From Nansenia antarctica (Eukaryota; Chordata; Actinopteri; Argentiniformes; Microstomatidae), in NCBI GenBank assembly GCA_963989245.1, contig OZ022339.1, forward strand, positions 90,543,142 through 90,607,141: a DNA stretch of 64,000 nt, written 5' to 3'. Shown here one piece after another: positions 1 through 12,717 of this stretch (position 1 is the first letter of the stretch; each line of letters opens with the position of its first letter). The translations under genes were made by a program, and so were the position numbers. Below the pieces are notes generated by a model that was not told the DNA's origin, did no database searches, and saw only the letters and a list, made by a program, of their open reading frames with translations.

Positions 1-1060
1 AAGACCGTACAGGATATGCCTCTGAGTTTTGTATTTCTGTAAGATCAGATATTAATAATTCAAATTGTGGTCTATTGACAGAGGGACTTGGTAAAATGAT
101 AACACTTCCTGTCGGACCATAAACAAGTGGTGAAGATGGGCTATAAGACCTCCGCCCCTCTGACAATCAGCACAGGAGCCCCTCAAGGCTGTGTACTAAG
201 CTTCCTCCTCCACTCCCTGTACACCCTGCGTGGCCACTCACAGCTCCAACACGGTGATCAAGTTCGCAGATGACACGACAGTGACACCGACGGCGATGAG
301 ACGGCATACAGCAGTAAGGTCGCCCGCCTGGCTCAGTACAGCCAGTTCAATAACCTCACTCTCAACGCCGACAAGACCAAGGAGCTGGTGTTGGACTTCA
401 GGAAGAAGACCGCATCACCATCAACGGGTCTGCTATGGAGAGGGTAAACAGCATCAAGTTCCTGGGGGTTCACATCACCAACAACCTCACCTGGGATGAA
501 CACACCAAACAAGTGGTGAAAAAAGCACAACGAATGGCACTGCCCAAAACCGCATAGCGCTGCAAAGGGTAGTGCGGACAGCTGAGAAGATGAGAGGACG
601 TGAGCTTCCATCCAGCCACGACACCTACAAGGACCGAGGTGTCAGAAAGGCCCTCAGGAATATTAGGGACCTCAGCCACCCCAATCATAAATTGTTCAAG
701 CTATTGTCGTCGGGGAAACAGTACCGAAGCCTTGGGGCAAAAACCCAGAAGCTGACAAACAGCTATTTCCCTCAAGCAATCAGGCTCCTGGAGAAATACA
801 CTGGAAGAATACAAAAGACTGCCACCCCCTAACCAACCTCATGCACACTACACAAATTAACATTTACAGTATTATAACTACTGCACACTACTGGATTACT
901 TGTATACCATTGGACCAATTTAACTTTAACTTTTAACATGTAAATGTAGCGTTACTTTTTAACTTTTTTGTATCTGAATGCTGCAACATCAATGTTGAAG
1001 AACCAAAGCCAAAGAGTTGTACTCTTGTGTACAGTAAGATTCTGATTCTGATAAATTTGC
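1..1060 (+). pseudogene. Decayed L2-type LINE, 3' part of ORF2 and tail
   Basis: A broken reverse-transcriptase frame is readable with frameshifts: GAPQGCVLS, IKFADDTTV (YADD-type box), LTLNADKTKELVLDFR, and at 690-830 LFKLLSSGKQYRSLGAKTQ...YFPQAIRLL. It ends in (GATTCT)n-type sequence near 1040-1052, typical of L2 tails. Probably begins before the window. Confidence 0.85.
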
Positions 1061-1239
1061 AGGGTATACACATATAGATATGCACAGAGTACTTAAGATT
1101 GACATTCTTGACAATAAAAATGTTTATGTCTGCAGATACAGTACAATGTGAATCCATGTGTGCATGCAAGTGAATGGATTTCTTCAAACGAAACAGACAG
1201 TCGTTTTATTGATGTTCCTGTCAAGTGCATTGTATAGTA

Positions 1240-1735
1240 TTACTGGACCCGCCAAGGACAAGGACAGACTGCGGTGATTGGCTGCAATCGGCCATCCCTC
1301 CAACACCTGCATGCCTCTAGGGCCCTGGGGTGGGTAGGAAAGCTTGTGGCCATCCCCTCCCACCCTGGATACAAACTCTTTGAATCATTCCCCTCCGGCA
1401 GGAGGCTGCAGTCCATCATGACTAAAACCTCACAAAACAAAACCAGTTTCTTCCCGAATGCAGTTCGCCTCATTAACGAGGCCCGGGACCCACACTGACA
1501 CTGGCTGTTATCTTGACCCGCTGACATCAAACAGGCACACTGCACTACTCTTATGTCACATTGCACTATTCTTGTAAATACTTCTCTATCTCTATTATTA
1601 TTATTTTCCACTTATGTATTTGTCTGTTTTTGTCCTCGCACATTGTTTATTGTTATGCAACACCAGACCAAAGCAAATTCCCTGTATGTGAAAACCTACT
1701 TGGCAATAAATCTGTTTGTGATTCTGATTCCATGT
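1240..1735 (+). mobile_element. Second L2-type LINE 3' fragment
   Basis: HPGYKLFESFPSGRRLQSIM followed by FFPNAVRLINEARDPH and a GATTCTGATTCC tail (about 1718-1731) match the end of an L2 ORF2 and 3' UTR. Non-functional fragment. Confidence 0.8.
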
Positions 1736-3179
1736 GTGTATATGTGCTATACAAATAAAGTGTGGTGGATTGAATCATGAGAATGACACAGGAAGCAAAA
1801 TGCTATTCTCATCATATATGCATTGCAATAAACCTCGAGAAATGAGCCCCTTCAATTCAACACTTCGACACTTCTCCAACCATTTGCTGCACCATTTGGC
1901 AATTGAACAAGTCCAGCACCTTCATCTCCTACTGTATGTGCCACCACAGCTAGTGAAAAGTAATTAACTGTAGACAGTAAAATAGCCAGCTAATGCGATT
2001 CAGACGAGCGCGACATGAAATGGAATTCATAAATTAGAAATGGAATTACAACAAACAAATAAACATGATAGGTATGAATATTAAATGCACTGCTGGTGTC
2101 TGCCTAGAACACTCCTCTACAGTCATGTTCATCACACTACTGAGACTGGAAGAAAGCCGTGTTGAGGGCTTGTTGTAAAGGAATGGGGGAGACAATGGAT
2201 GTTCTAGCTCTTCTCATACACAAACAAATCACACGCATATCCATCACATAGAACTTGTTGTGAAGTTGTGAAGATTTTGTTTATTTATCCTTTAATAGTC
2301 CCATAAGAATCAATGCAACAAGATGCATCCTCACATGAGTAAGGTGACTGGTGGGATTTATGATCATAATCTCAAACAAAAACTACTTTTCAGGTGGTTG
2401 TCAAAGAACTGCAATGCAAAAACAATTCAAAGACACTCAAAATTAGCACATGGTGTGTGTGTGTGACAGTGACAGCACATTGTACCAAATTTAGTACATG
2501 GATCATATTTGTTTTCATTATTTCCTTTACATTTCCCCAGACAATATCGGTATCCAAATTCCAGAATTGTGGTAATTGAATTTCCCTGTGGAACATAACT
2601 CTCATATACAATAGTGTTATTTATAGCTGTATGAGTGTGTGGTATCATCATGTTGTTGTTGCAATGGAGTGTCTTAGAACAGGGGAAACCCACCCTGGGA
2701 CACTCCCTCGGTGGTCTCTGACAGCTGCACACCTGTTCCTGATGAACAGCACGCACGCACAGGCCTCTCCTGACCACCCCAAAGACAGGAAACGCTGAGT
2801 CAGTTGGGTCATCCCAAGCAACCGACTCCCCCTTGAGATTTAAAACGTTTAAGGTAAGGGTTAAGGTTAGGTAAGGGTTAAAGTGAGGTAAGGGTTAAGG
2901 CAGAGGTAGGGCTGACCTGCCATGTCACCAAGGCTATACTTAGTCCACGTACTGTTGAAGTCTCTCTTCGTGGCTGGGAAGCAACTGGCTTTGGTGCGCA
3001 AGAGCTACAATTACCAGAAGCCGTCATACACACTTAAGGTCTGTGAAAAGCACAGTTAAGGAATGCTTTTGGAAAGTCTTAAATGTGACCTTGCTGTTAG
3101 TCCTGGAGTCTAATGAACACATGCCGAGTCACTCATATTTCTCACACACACAATATCAGACATCGTTTTTTTTTATTAG
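1736..3179. other. Unassigned sequence left of the NEK1 3' end
   Basis: No convincing exon or full repeat is visible. A degenerate run of TAAGGGTTAAGG-type hexamers occurs at 2850-2905. Confidence 0.5.
2850..2905 (+). repeat. Degenerate telomere-like hexamer run
   Basis: Repeated GGTAAGGGTTAAGGTTAGG-like units, imperfect relatives of TTAGGG. Probably a short interstitial repeat rather than a telomere relic. Confidence 0.5.
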
Positions 3180-4290
3180 AAAAACATAAGCATTTATTTC
3201 AATATTATAAAGATTTACAATATTTACTTTATTATCAAATAAAAACAAGGCTTGAAAATCTATAGCATTACAGTTCATCTTTAAAATTATCGTATAGAGT
3301 AACAATCTGACCTGATGTATTGTACAGCTAGTAACACTTGAGGGCAGCGCGCTACCATGGCAACAGACAACACCTTCACATGAAATGTCATCCTCCTCTT
3401 GAACACAATTCTGGTTAAATGAACCAGTAAGAAATGTGGAAAAAATTGCATCAGATAACCTTTAACCTTTTTTGTGTTCTATGAAAAAGAGTAAGAAAAA
3501 GGAGGTTCAACTGGTTTTTATGGAATCTCAACACGTTTGAAAATAAATGTTGTGGATGTATATTGAGTTGAAACCTGGTTGGTGTTCTAAAGAGTCCTGC
3601 CCTCAGGGTGGTGATAGTGCTGCGTTCATGCCATCTCTGAAACTCAAGAGCTTCCCAGAAACAATTACTGTGTTATTTGCGTAGAGCTTCCCCATTGTTT
3701 AATTCTGATACTGTTTTGGCTGGTTTCCCGGACACAGATTAAAACTAGTCCTGGACTAAATGAATTTTCAATGGAACATCTCTACTGAGTCTTAGTCTAG
3801 GACTAGGCTTAATCTGTATACAGACAGTGGTCTCTCTACTAATCTGCTACATAAGAACACAAAGGACGCTAACGTACCATGGAATAGTGTTATCAACAAA
3901 TACTGGATTATGAATGTACTAATAAATAACATGTCTAGAGATACATACATATTACACAAAAACCTTGAATTCAACTTTGGTTACCACTCAATATTACTTT
4001 GATAATGCACTTTTAGAAGAACATTAGTTTAGAAAATAGAGTGTGAGGTGTTTAGAGAATATAAGATCCAGTCATCAGTGTACTACTACTGCAGTTACAG
4101 TATTCATCATGCAAGTGTGCCCAAGCCTCCAACCCATTCAGATGTACGTCCCCCCGCCCCACCCCCCGACTCCTCCATGCAGAAACTCCTCAGTCTTACA
4201 CACACACACACACACACACTGTAGGAAGACATCAGATGGCCAGCAGATTGTCAAAAAGCTGCCAGCGGATTGGTCCATGGCAGACCTCCT
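3180..4290 (-). other. nek1: Probable NEK1 3'-UTR
   Basis: Sequence downstream of the NEK1 stop on the minus strand with no coding signal. Candidate AATAAA hexamers (TTTATT on the plus strand) occur at 3193-3198 and about 3228-3233, and one overlaps the stop codon at 4290-4295. It contains a (CA)n tract at 4198-4220 and an inverted-repeat element at 3718-3833. The extent is inferred, not observed. Confidence 0.45.
3718..3833. mobile_element. Short inverted-repeat element (MITE-like)
   Basis: ACAGATTAAAACTAGTCCTG at the left is mirrored by CTAGGACTAGGCTTAATCTGT at the right, with a short unique centre. It lies in the presumed NEK1 3' UTR. Confidence 0.6.
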
Positions 4291-4304
4291 TTATTCATCA
4301 TTAT
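4291..4304 (-). CDS. nek1: NEK1 terminal coding exon 34 (residues 1393-1396, DNDE stop)
   Basis: After acceptor CCTTTTAG (AG at 4305-4306) the sequence ATAATGATGAATAA completes Asp-Asn-Asp-Glu-stop in the correct phase. This reproduces the ...AYQEDNDE end of mammalian NEK1. It is only 14 coding nt, 4.7 kb from exon 33; the TAA stop sits inside an AATAAA hexamer. Confidence 0.88.
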
Positions 4305-7300
4305 CTAAAAGGGCGAGAGGGAGAGAGAGAGAGATGCAAGTTAAAACAACTGAATCATTAGAGGCTAGAGTGGTTGAGTACACGCAGGGCTTGGTGGGTC
4401 ACAGGGTCAGGAGTGATGACAGCGTGGAGCTGATAACACACTACAGTTTTACACTCATTTCTCACAACGCCAATACCATTCAATGCCATTCAATGCAGTG
4501 GGTGATCTTTCAGTACAGGTCATCTACTTAAATTTGGCACCATGGAACACAAAACAGCAACATCCCCACCGGCCCAGCTTTCACACAACAGGTTAGGGTT
4601 ACATTGTTCAGGTACAGAACCATTTAAGCATCAACATCAACAGAGGAAGCTCTGCCTAATCTCCAGCGACAGGTAGACTAATTCCCCTACAGTAAAGTAA
4701 AAAAAAAGAAAAGAAAAGCTAAAAAAGAGTAAAGAATTTGACGCATACAGTCTCTGTGCCCAGCCTGTGCCTGGCTCCATGTACATAACTCCGTCTGAGA
4801 CTGGAACCACACACACATGCACCAACTGGAAGGTCAAATACTCATGGATTGAGAGACAGTAAAGCTGTGAGAGACAGATTAGTATGGTCAGAGAAATAGA
4901 AAACAAGAGAGAGTGACAGAAAGAGAGAGAAAGAAAAGACTTGTAGCCATTTTATCAAAAAAAAAGAAGAGAGAAAAAAAATAGACAGAGCCCAGCCAGA
5001 CAAACTAGTCCAGTGAGACACAGAGGGGGAGGGAGAGGGAGAGAAAGAGGAGGGGGGAGAGAGAGAGCTCTGCTCTTGTATCCTGGGGGAGGTTGTGTCA
5101 GACACAAACGAAAAACACACACACACAAACACACAACGTCTGTCTGACAGCAGACGTGCACAGGGATGAGGCTGGAGAGAGACAGTCTTTAGGGTGTTTT
5201 ACACATCAACCCTACGTGATGGAGTAAAGCCGCTGGGCGTTAGAGAGAGAATAGGATTTGGCAGATTAGATTAAATGGCTTTATAAAGCCTCTCACGCAG
5301 TTTAACGCACGCTGTGGGAAAACAATTAAAATAATAATAATCTGTGTCTGAAGTCCTGAACAACGATTAACGGAGCAGAACACGTGCGTGCCTGTGATTA
5401 AATCATGAAAAAACATGATGTGTAAACACAATGGGAAAAGGAGTGTGTGTGTGTGTGAGGGGGGGGTTTGATTAGATAAGTGTCTAAGGGCCAATCCCAA
5501 TTCACCCCTACGGCTTCGTTTTCACCCCTATGGCTTCGTTTTGCGCGTTCACGTTTAGTTGTAGGGGTGTCCCAATTCATATTTCATCGAGCCATGGCTT
5601 CATTTCGAGGCCTAACTATGGCTTCATTTCGAGCGATTCCAGGACTAGACTAGCTTTGAAGCCATAGGGGTACGCTACCCCTTGATTCCAGGATGCATTG
5701 CGAATCATCTACAGCAGCGGTTCCCAACCTTTTAGGACTCACGGACCACTTTACAGATTATGTCCAGTATTCGCGGCCCACTCAGCAGCGCGCAAAGCGC
5801 GCCGCGATTTTTTTCCTCGCGTACACGCACATGAAACGCGCACAAGCGCTCAAAACAACGACGTCATTTGACCAAAAACTAGAGGGAGCGTGGCAAACAT
5901 TTTAAAAATAAATAGCGGTTAAACCATTAAAGCCGAGCGGCGATGTTTTATATAGCAGGTGATCAAATACCAAGATCGTAAATGTTGTATGTGTTCAATA
6001 TTTACGACCAAACATCCTTATGTGTGTGGGCAACTCCCGACTCCCGACTAGGGTTGCCAGATGGGCTCGGGTTTTTTTGGTGGAATTAGCGGTTTTAGAC
6101 TGTGGTTAGGGTGGAAAGTGTCGATCCCATCTGGCAACCCTGTTCGCGAGTCCGGGATGGAATGTAGCCAATCAAGAAGCGAGCTGACTTCTTCTTTTCG
6201 GATGGAAATATCGGCACACACCACACACAATACGACCAAGGCTGTTCAATCCAAGATTTTTTATCTTTTTAAAATTAAAACGTTTTTGTAACAAAAATCT
6301 ATTTTTTTGCCCATGATTTGGCGGCCCACTTGCAGTACTCCATAGGTTGGGAACCGCTGATCTACAGAAATGTTATGTCGCTCTATTCAATGCGGAAATG
6401 TCATTTTACTTTCTCTGTAATTACTTATTAATAAAGATTTGAAAAATTATGATACCCATCTTATTATCTTAGTTTAATGTCATTACAATGCATTATAGAC
6501 CTTTTATTTATAACAAGCATAACCAAAAAAATCGCTTTTATGTCGGTGCTGTGTTTAACGTTACAGGCTGATTTGTGGACAGTCGCGCATATGACATATT
6601 TCCATGTCTGATGTACTAATGTCATTTCAATGCATTATAGACCTTTTCTTTACAACAAGCGTAACAAAAAAGAAAAAATCGCTGTTATGCTTAACATAGA
6701 AAGTTCCACAGTCCAGCGCGCTCGGGTTTAGCAGTAGAGGACTGGTAGCCTACCTGATCACTTCCATTAGACTACCAAAGCAGGACACCGGAGCACTCAT
6801 ATCTGCGCGTTTGTCACAGGGTGACAGTCACCCTGTTCCTCTGCCCCGGCGTCAGTCCAATGGAATCGTCAAGCACAGCCTTCCCCATAAAAATACATCG
6901 GTGCGCGATTACAGAGATGTACAATCATGTGTTTGACAGCGGATGATGGTAGACATATTTAATGTAAAGTTATCTATCTAAAGTCATCTATCCACAGGCT
7001 GATATGTGCATGATAGGCACGAATCCCCCCCCCCCTTGGTGGTATATAACGCTATCTGTATTGCGGCACTTATTATACCAAAACAACTCGCAATCTAATC
7101 CGAGTAGTTGTTATTATGTAATATTATCGATGGATGTGCCATTTTTGATGGAGGGCAGTGAGCGAGAGACTCATCAAGGACATGTAGTTAATTAATGCAG
7201 TGGACAGCGGCTGTTTCTCCAGCGTTCCTGTCACTTCGGATTTCGGAACGTCATAAAATTAAATCTGTAAGTCATGCATTTTTCCATGTTTCCCATTGAT

Positions 7301-10300
7301 GGTATATGATGCCGTAAATTTAACTAAAGTTCAGCGGCGAAGTTGTTGCACTGTTGTCCTAAATCAGTGCAGACTGGCAGGGTAGGAGCACAGGTTTCAT
7401 ACAGGTTAGAGCGCCGTTATTCTGTCATGGTCTGATAATGAAGCATTGTTCTTTTTTATTTGATCGATTGATAGCGTAAAAGTGAAGTTGTGAATGAGTC
7501 GCGAGCGTCAATGCTTTTCTACGATACTATGACTGATGACGTATCAGTCTTGAAGGGTTGTCCCATTTCATATGGGTAGATTTCAACCCCGACGGCTTGT
7601 GGCTCTGTTCGAAGGCCTTGCCTCGAAATCGAGTCACACTCGAATCGGGATTGGGCCTAAGAGGTGGTTCAGATGGCATGACAAGTGCTGTTGAGAGACA
7701 GAGAAGAGACATTGGGAGATGGAGAGAGAGAGAGAGACAATCCCATTTCACCCCTTGCTCCCATCACTTAGCCCTACCCCTCAATTTTGCGCGTTCACGT
7801 GTAGGGGTAGGGTCTCACGATTCTTCTTGTGATTGGAGGGGTGGCGCGAATTGGTTGGTCTAGAGTATTTCAGAGGCACACTCCAAACAGAGTTACAGAG
7901 TGTTATGCGAAATCCCAGAATGCCTTGCGAATCATCGGCAAGATAGTGGCGAATGCACAAGCAACAAGAGAAAACCACAATGTAATTATTTTCTTCGTTA
8001 ATAAAGAATTTAAAATGATGATAACCATCGTATTATCTTTAATTTAGTTTAATGTCATTTTAATGTATTATAGACCTTTTCTTAATAACAAGCATAACAA
8101 AAAAATAAATCGCTACTATGCTGATGTCTCTAGCTAGCTAGCTAACGTTACAACATTGTTTTAAGGTTTGTACATGACAGTCTCGCATTTTGACATATTT
8201 CCATGTCGCATTTCCCCACTTTGATGGCATATGACGACCGAAATGTAATTAATTTAAGTCCAGCAGTGAAGTTGTTGTTACTGCTCCTCTAATATCAATG
8301 CAGACTGGCAGGGTAGGAGCAGGGCTGCTAGCCTACAGACTGGCAGGGTAGGAGCAGGGCTGCTAGCCTACAGACTGGCAGGGTAGGAGCAGGGCTGCTA
8401 GCCTACAGACTGGCAGGGTAGGAGCATGGGGCTGCTAGCCTACAGACTGGCAGGGTAGGAGCATGGGGCTGCTAGCCTCCAGAGCACCACTATTCTGTCA
8501 TGAACTGGCCTGGTAATGATTTAATTTTTTAATTTTTGCCATTTAGCAGACGCTTTTATCCAAAGCGACTTACAATTACGAATTACAGGGACATTCCCCC
8601 TGGAGTAACTGAGGGCTAAGTGCCTTACCCAAGGGCACACTAGTAGTGGTGTGGCTTCAGGCGGGATTTGAACTCAGAACCTTCCGATCACAAGTCCAAC
8701 TCACTATCCACTAGACCACCACTACCCCACTAGTTTCACTCTATCAATCGATTGATAGAGTGAAACTTGTAAGTTGTGAACGAATCGCGAGTGTATCAGG
8801 GTCTTGAAGGGTTGTCCCATTTCTTAGGGGAAGATTTCAACCAGTACCCCTTGTAACGCTGTTCAGAGAGGCAAGCCGAAAAGCGAGTGGCACCCAAAAA
8901 AAGGGGTAGAGGGATAAAAATTCGATTGGGCCAGAGAGAGAGTGAATGATGGGAAGGAACATAGCAGAAAATGTGCTGTTCAGTGAGAAAGAGATAGAGA
9001 AAAAGATGGAGGAGGAGGAGAGAGAAAGAGACTCACCCTCTTGGTACGCTCCGTCTGCCATCACCAGGTGAAGGATGTTGGGATAGAGGTGCTGGTGCTC
9101 GGTACCCAGAATGCTCAGCACCATGCTGGAGCCCATGTCGATGTTCTCATCTTCATCCTCATGGATGGCCTTTTAAAACAACACAACCACACAGAGAAAA
9201 ATCTTGTGTGGGCACTCAAAAAACACTACGATTTGCTGACTTAATCAGACTTTTTATTGTCTTTTATAAATGCAGCAAGGGGGATCATCTACACATCTAG
9301 GAGATTACAGAGGCCATCGGTAGGTAGGGCCGCTGGTTTCGATCCCCACCCTAGGAGGGCGCCGGATGTGAGCTGGTAACTGGAGGGTTGCTGGCATCTT
9401 ATTTGGAGGTGCCTGCCACTGCCTTTGTTCCCTTGAGCAAGGCACTAAACCCCATAAAACCTTCCAAAATTACCACATTCCAAAAGTTGATTAGATAGAT
9501 TGTATGGCTCATAAACAGTTCTGTTTGATGTTGGAGCGTGCCTCCCCCTCAGTGTGAATGCACATGGTTTGAGACAACAGGCATCCTTTCAGACATGGCC
9601 TCCACAATACAATGCCACAGGGCTGGCGCCAACTCCGTTTCAATTCAGTCCATTCAGGAAGTGAACTGGGATTTCAGTTCCCAAACGTCCTCGATGCTTT
9701 TCAACGAGGACAATGGAGAATTGAGAATTGGAATGCTAGAGAATGTCGTGAATGGACTGAGCTGAAATGGAATTGACCCCCCAACCCCTGGATGACACCA
9801 TTCCGAAAAACAGACAGTAGACAATGGAGTATGGTTAGCATCTGTTTGCATGGGCGGATCAGCCTGACGCTCTACCATGCTGTACACACACCTAGGAGGT
9901 TTCAGAAGAGACAATGGTGCTAGCATGGTTAGCATCTGTAAGTGTCAGTCTAGTCTATCAGTCTATATGCTGTACACTCACCTAGGAGGTGTGGAGGTAC
10001 AGAGAGACCTAGGAGATGTGGAGGGAGGGAGAGACCGAGGAGGTGTGGAGGGAGGGAGAGGGAGAGACCAAGGAGGTGTGGAGGGAGGGAGAGACCAAGG
10101 AGGTGTGGAGGGAGGGAGGGACCGAGGAGGTGTGGAGGGAGGGAGAGGGAGAGGAGGTGTGGAGGGAGGGAGGGAGAGACCGAGGAGGTGTGGAGGGAGG
10201 GAGAGACCTAGGAGATGTGGAGGGAGGGAGAGACCTAGGAGATGTGGAGGGAGGGAGGGACCGAGGAGGTGTGGAGGGAGGGAGAGACCGAGGAGGTGTG

Positions 10301-11474
10301 GAGGGAGGGAGAGACCTAGGAGATGTGGAGGGAGGGAGGGAGAGACCTAGGAGATGTGGAGGGAGGGAGGGAGAGACCAAGGAGGTGTGGAGGGAGGGAG
10401 GGAGAGACCAAGGAGGTGTGGAGGGAGGGAGGGAGAGACCAAGGAGGTGTAGAGGGAGGGAGAGACCGAGGAGATGTGGAGGGAGGGAGGGAGGGAGAGA
10501 CCGAGGAGGTGTGGAGGGAGGGAGAGACTGAGGAAGTGTGGAGGGACCGAGGGAGAGACCTAGGAGGTGTGGAGGGAGGAAGAGACCTAGGAGATGTGGA
10601 GGGAGGGAGAGACCGAGGAGGTGTGGAGGGAGGGAGGGAGAGACCGAGGAGGTGGAGGGAGGGAGAGACCTAGGAGATGTGGAGGGAGGGAGAGACCGAG
10701 GAGGTGTGGAGGGAGGGAGAGACCTAGGAGGTGTGGAGGGAGGAAGAGACCTAGGAGATGTGGAGGGAGGGAGAGACCGAGGAGGTGTGGAGGGAGGGAG
10801 AGGGAGAGACCGAGGAGGTGTGGAGGGAGGGAGAGGGAGAGACCTAGGAGATGTGGAGGGAGGGAGGGAGAGACCAAGGAGGTGTGGAGGGAGAGACCGA
10901 GGAGCTGTGGAGGGAGGGAGGGAGAGACCAAGGAGGTGTGGAGGGAGGGAGAGGGAGAGACCGAGGAGGTGTGGAGGGAGGGAGAGGGAGAGACCGAGGA
11001 GGTGTGGAGGGAGGGAGAGGGAGAGGCCGAGGAGGTGTGGAGGGAGGGAGGGAGAGACCGAGGAGGTGTGGAGGGAGGGAGAGACCTAGGAGATGTGGAG
11101 GGAGGGAGGGAGAGACCGAGGAGGTGTGGAGGGAGGGAGAGGGAGAGACCGAGGAGGTGTGGAATGGAGAGAGGGGGAGAGCAGAGACGCCAGACCTTAA
11201 TCTTGTTGTAGGCCTCGATGAACTTCTCAAAGCCCATCTCCTGCTCCAGGTTGAAGCGCAGCTCTTCCAGACGGCTGAAGATGCTCTCCTGCTCTTCCCC
11301 CTCTCCATCCTCCTCCTCCCCACTGTCATCTGTACACACACACGTACACGTATGTACACGTACACACACATACGTACACACACACACATACACACACATG
11401 TACACACACACACACGTACACACACACACACACACGTACACACACACACACACCCACACGTACACCCACACGTA

Positions 11475-11551
<77 letters not shown>

Positions 11552-12680
11552 CTTGAGAATCGAATGCAATCAGGCAGTGTGTGCTTTGACTCATCTGAGC
11601 TTGTGAGTGAGAAAGCAGTTTTATGCTTGTTGTTTACTGTTTTATTTGTTATTTTTGGCCTTTTTGGGTCAAAACCTTTAAAAGGATTTCACTATACCAC
11701 CAACAAAATCCTGCCATATTGTTGTGATGGTGTGCTGCTGTCTAGTTCATATTGTTGTGATGGTGTGCTGCTGTCTAGTTCAAGTATTCCGAGACGAGGC
11801 AGCATTATTGGAGGGACAGTCGCCTCATGTGATGACTGTCCTGTAGACGGCATTCCTTCTGACAGTTGTGTGTTACGGTGTGTTGTGTACTTCTCAGAAA
11901 CAAACCCCTTCACAACCATACCAGTCATAAAACAAAGCCAAATAGACCGAGTGAAATAATAATGAAATGGAAAAAGATAATCTGTCATTTTTACTCTGTA
12001 CCTGACTGCCATTCTTCGTTGAGCTGACTCTCACTGCTGTGGTGCTCTTCCTCCACACCATTAGTGAGCAGCACCCCTGCGTCACCTTCGTCTTCATCAC
12101 CTGGGCTCCCGTTAGAAACATCCTCCTCTTCATCGTCCACAGCCATCTGAATGAGCTCCTGCTCCTCCTCTTCATCATCCTCCCCCTCTGCAGGGTTCCC
12201 GTTAAAGGCAGCTCCCTCTTCCTCCTCCTCCGGTGGGCTTCTGTTAAAGCCGCCCTCTTCTTCTTCCTCCTCCTCCTCCTCTTCTTCTTCGTCGTCGTCG
12301 TCCTCTTCTTCTTCTTCACTACGCTCCTCCTGCAACAGTCTCTCCATAGAGGCTCGGAGTTCCTGCAGGTCCTCATCCTCGTACACACTGAGGGAAACAC
12401 ACACACACACACAAGCACACCGTTGACACACTCATGCACACTGAGAGAAACACACACACCCCTGTTTACACCCCCCCCCCTCCCCCCCCCGAGTGAGTGA
12501 GTGAGTGAGAGTGTCTTACTCGTCAGCCTCTGAGTGTTCCTGGTCTTTGGCCTCCTCCTCCAGGTCCTCTATCTCCAGGTTGTTGTTGTCAGGGGCGATG
12601 GCACCATTGGGGACCCCTGCGTCATGTAGAGAGCTGAAGAGCCTGCTGAGGTCTGGGAGAGAGCAGGTCCGCAGCATCTA

Positions 12681-12717
<37 letters not shown>

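Larger units (their letters stand above)
7738..8936. mobile_element. Harbinger-like non-autonomous DNA element, copy 2
   Basis: Colinear with copy 1: shared blocks include AATGCCTTGCGAATCAT, ATTATAGACCTTTTCTTA, GCAGACTGGCAGGGTAGGAG and the right end GATTGGGCC. It carries an internal tandem repeat (8302-8478) and a SINE (8522-8731). The left end is less well preserved. Confidence 0.65.

Noticed and set aside
2850..2905. Telomere relic suggesting a chromosome fusion
   Set aside because: Only about 55 bp of imperfect hexamers; such short runs are common in fish introns and intergenic DNA.
8640..8730. tRNA-like A and B boxes (also at 32800-32900 and 9330)
   Set aside because: Followed by SINE bodies and tails and without intact cloverleaf ends; tRNA-derived SINEs, not tRNA genes.
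8837..9136. Readthrough ORF past NEK1 exon 33 as the true C-terminus
   Set aside because: A strong GTGAGT donor follows GAG, and the spliced exon at 4304-4291 restores the conserved DNDE end.
9877..11606. Several ORFs of 116-335 codons on both strands
   Set aside because: They are readings of the 27-bp GA-rich minisatellite and the CA repeat, in all frames; only 11196-11329 minus is real coding (NEK1 exon 32).
12039..12500. Plus-strand Ser-rich and Leu/Phe-rich ORFs
   Set aside because: Antisense shadows of the acidic NEK1 exon 31 and the neighbouring low-complexity sequence.
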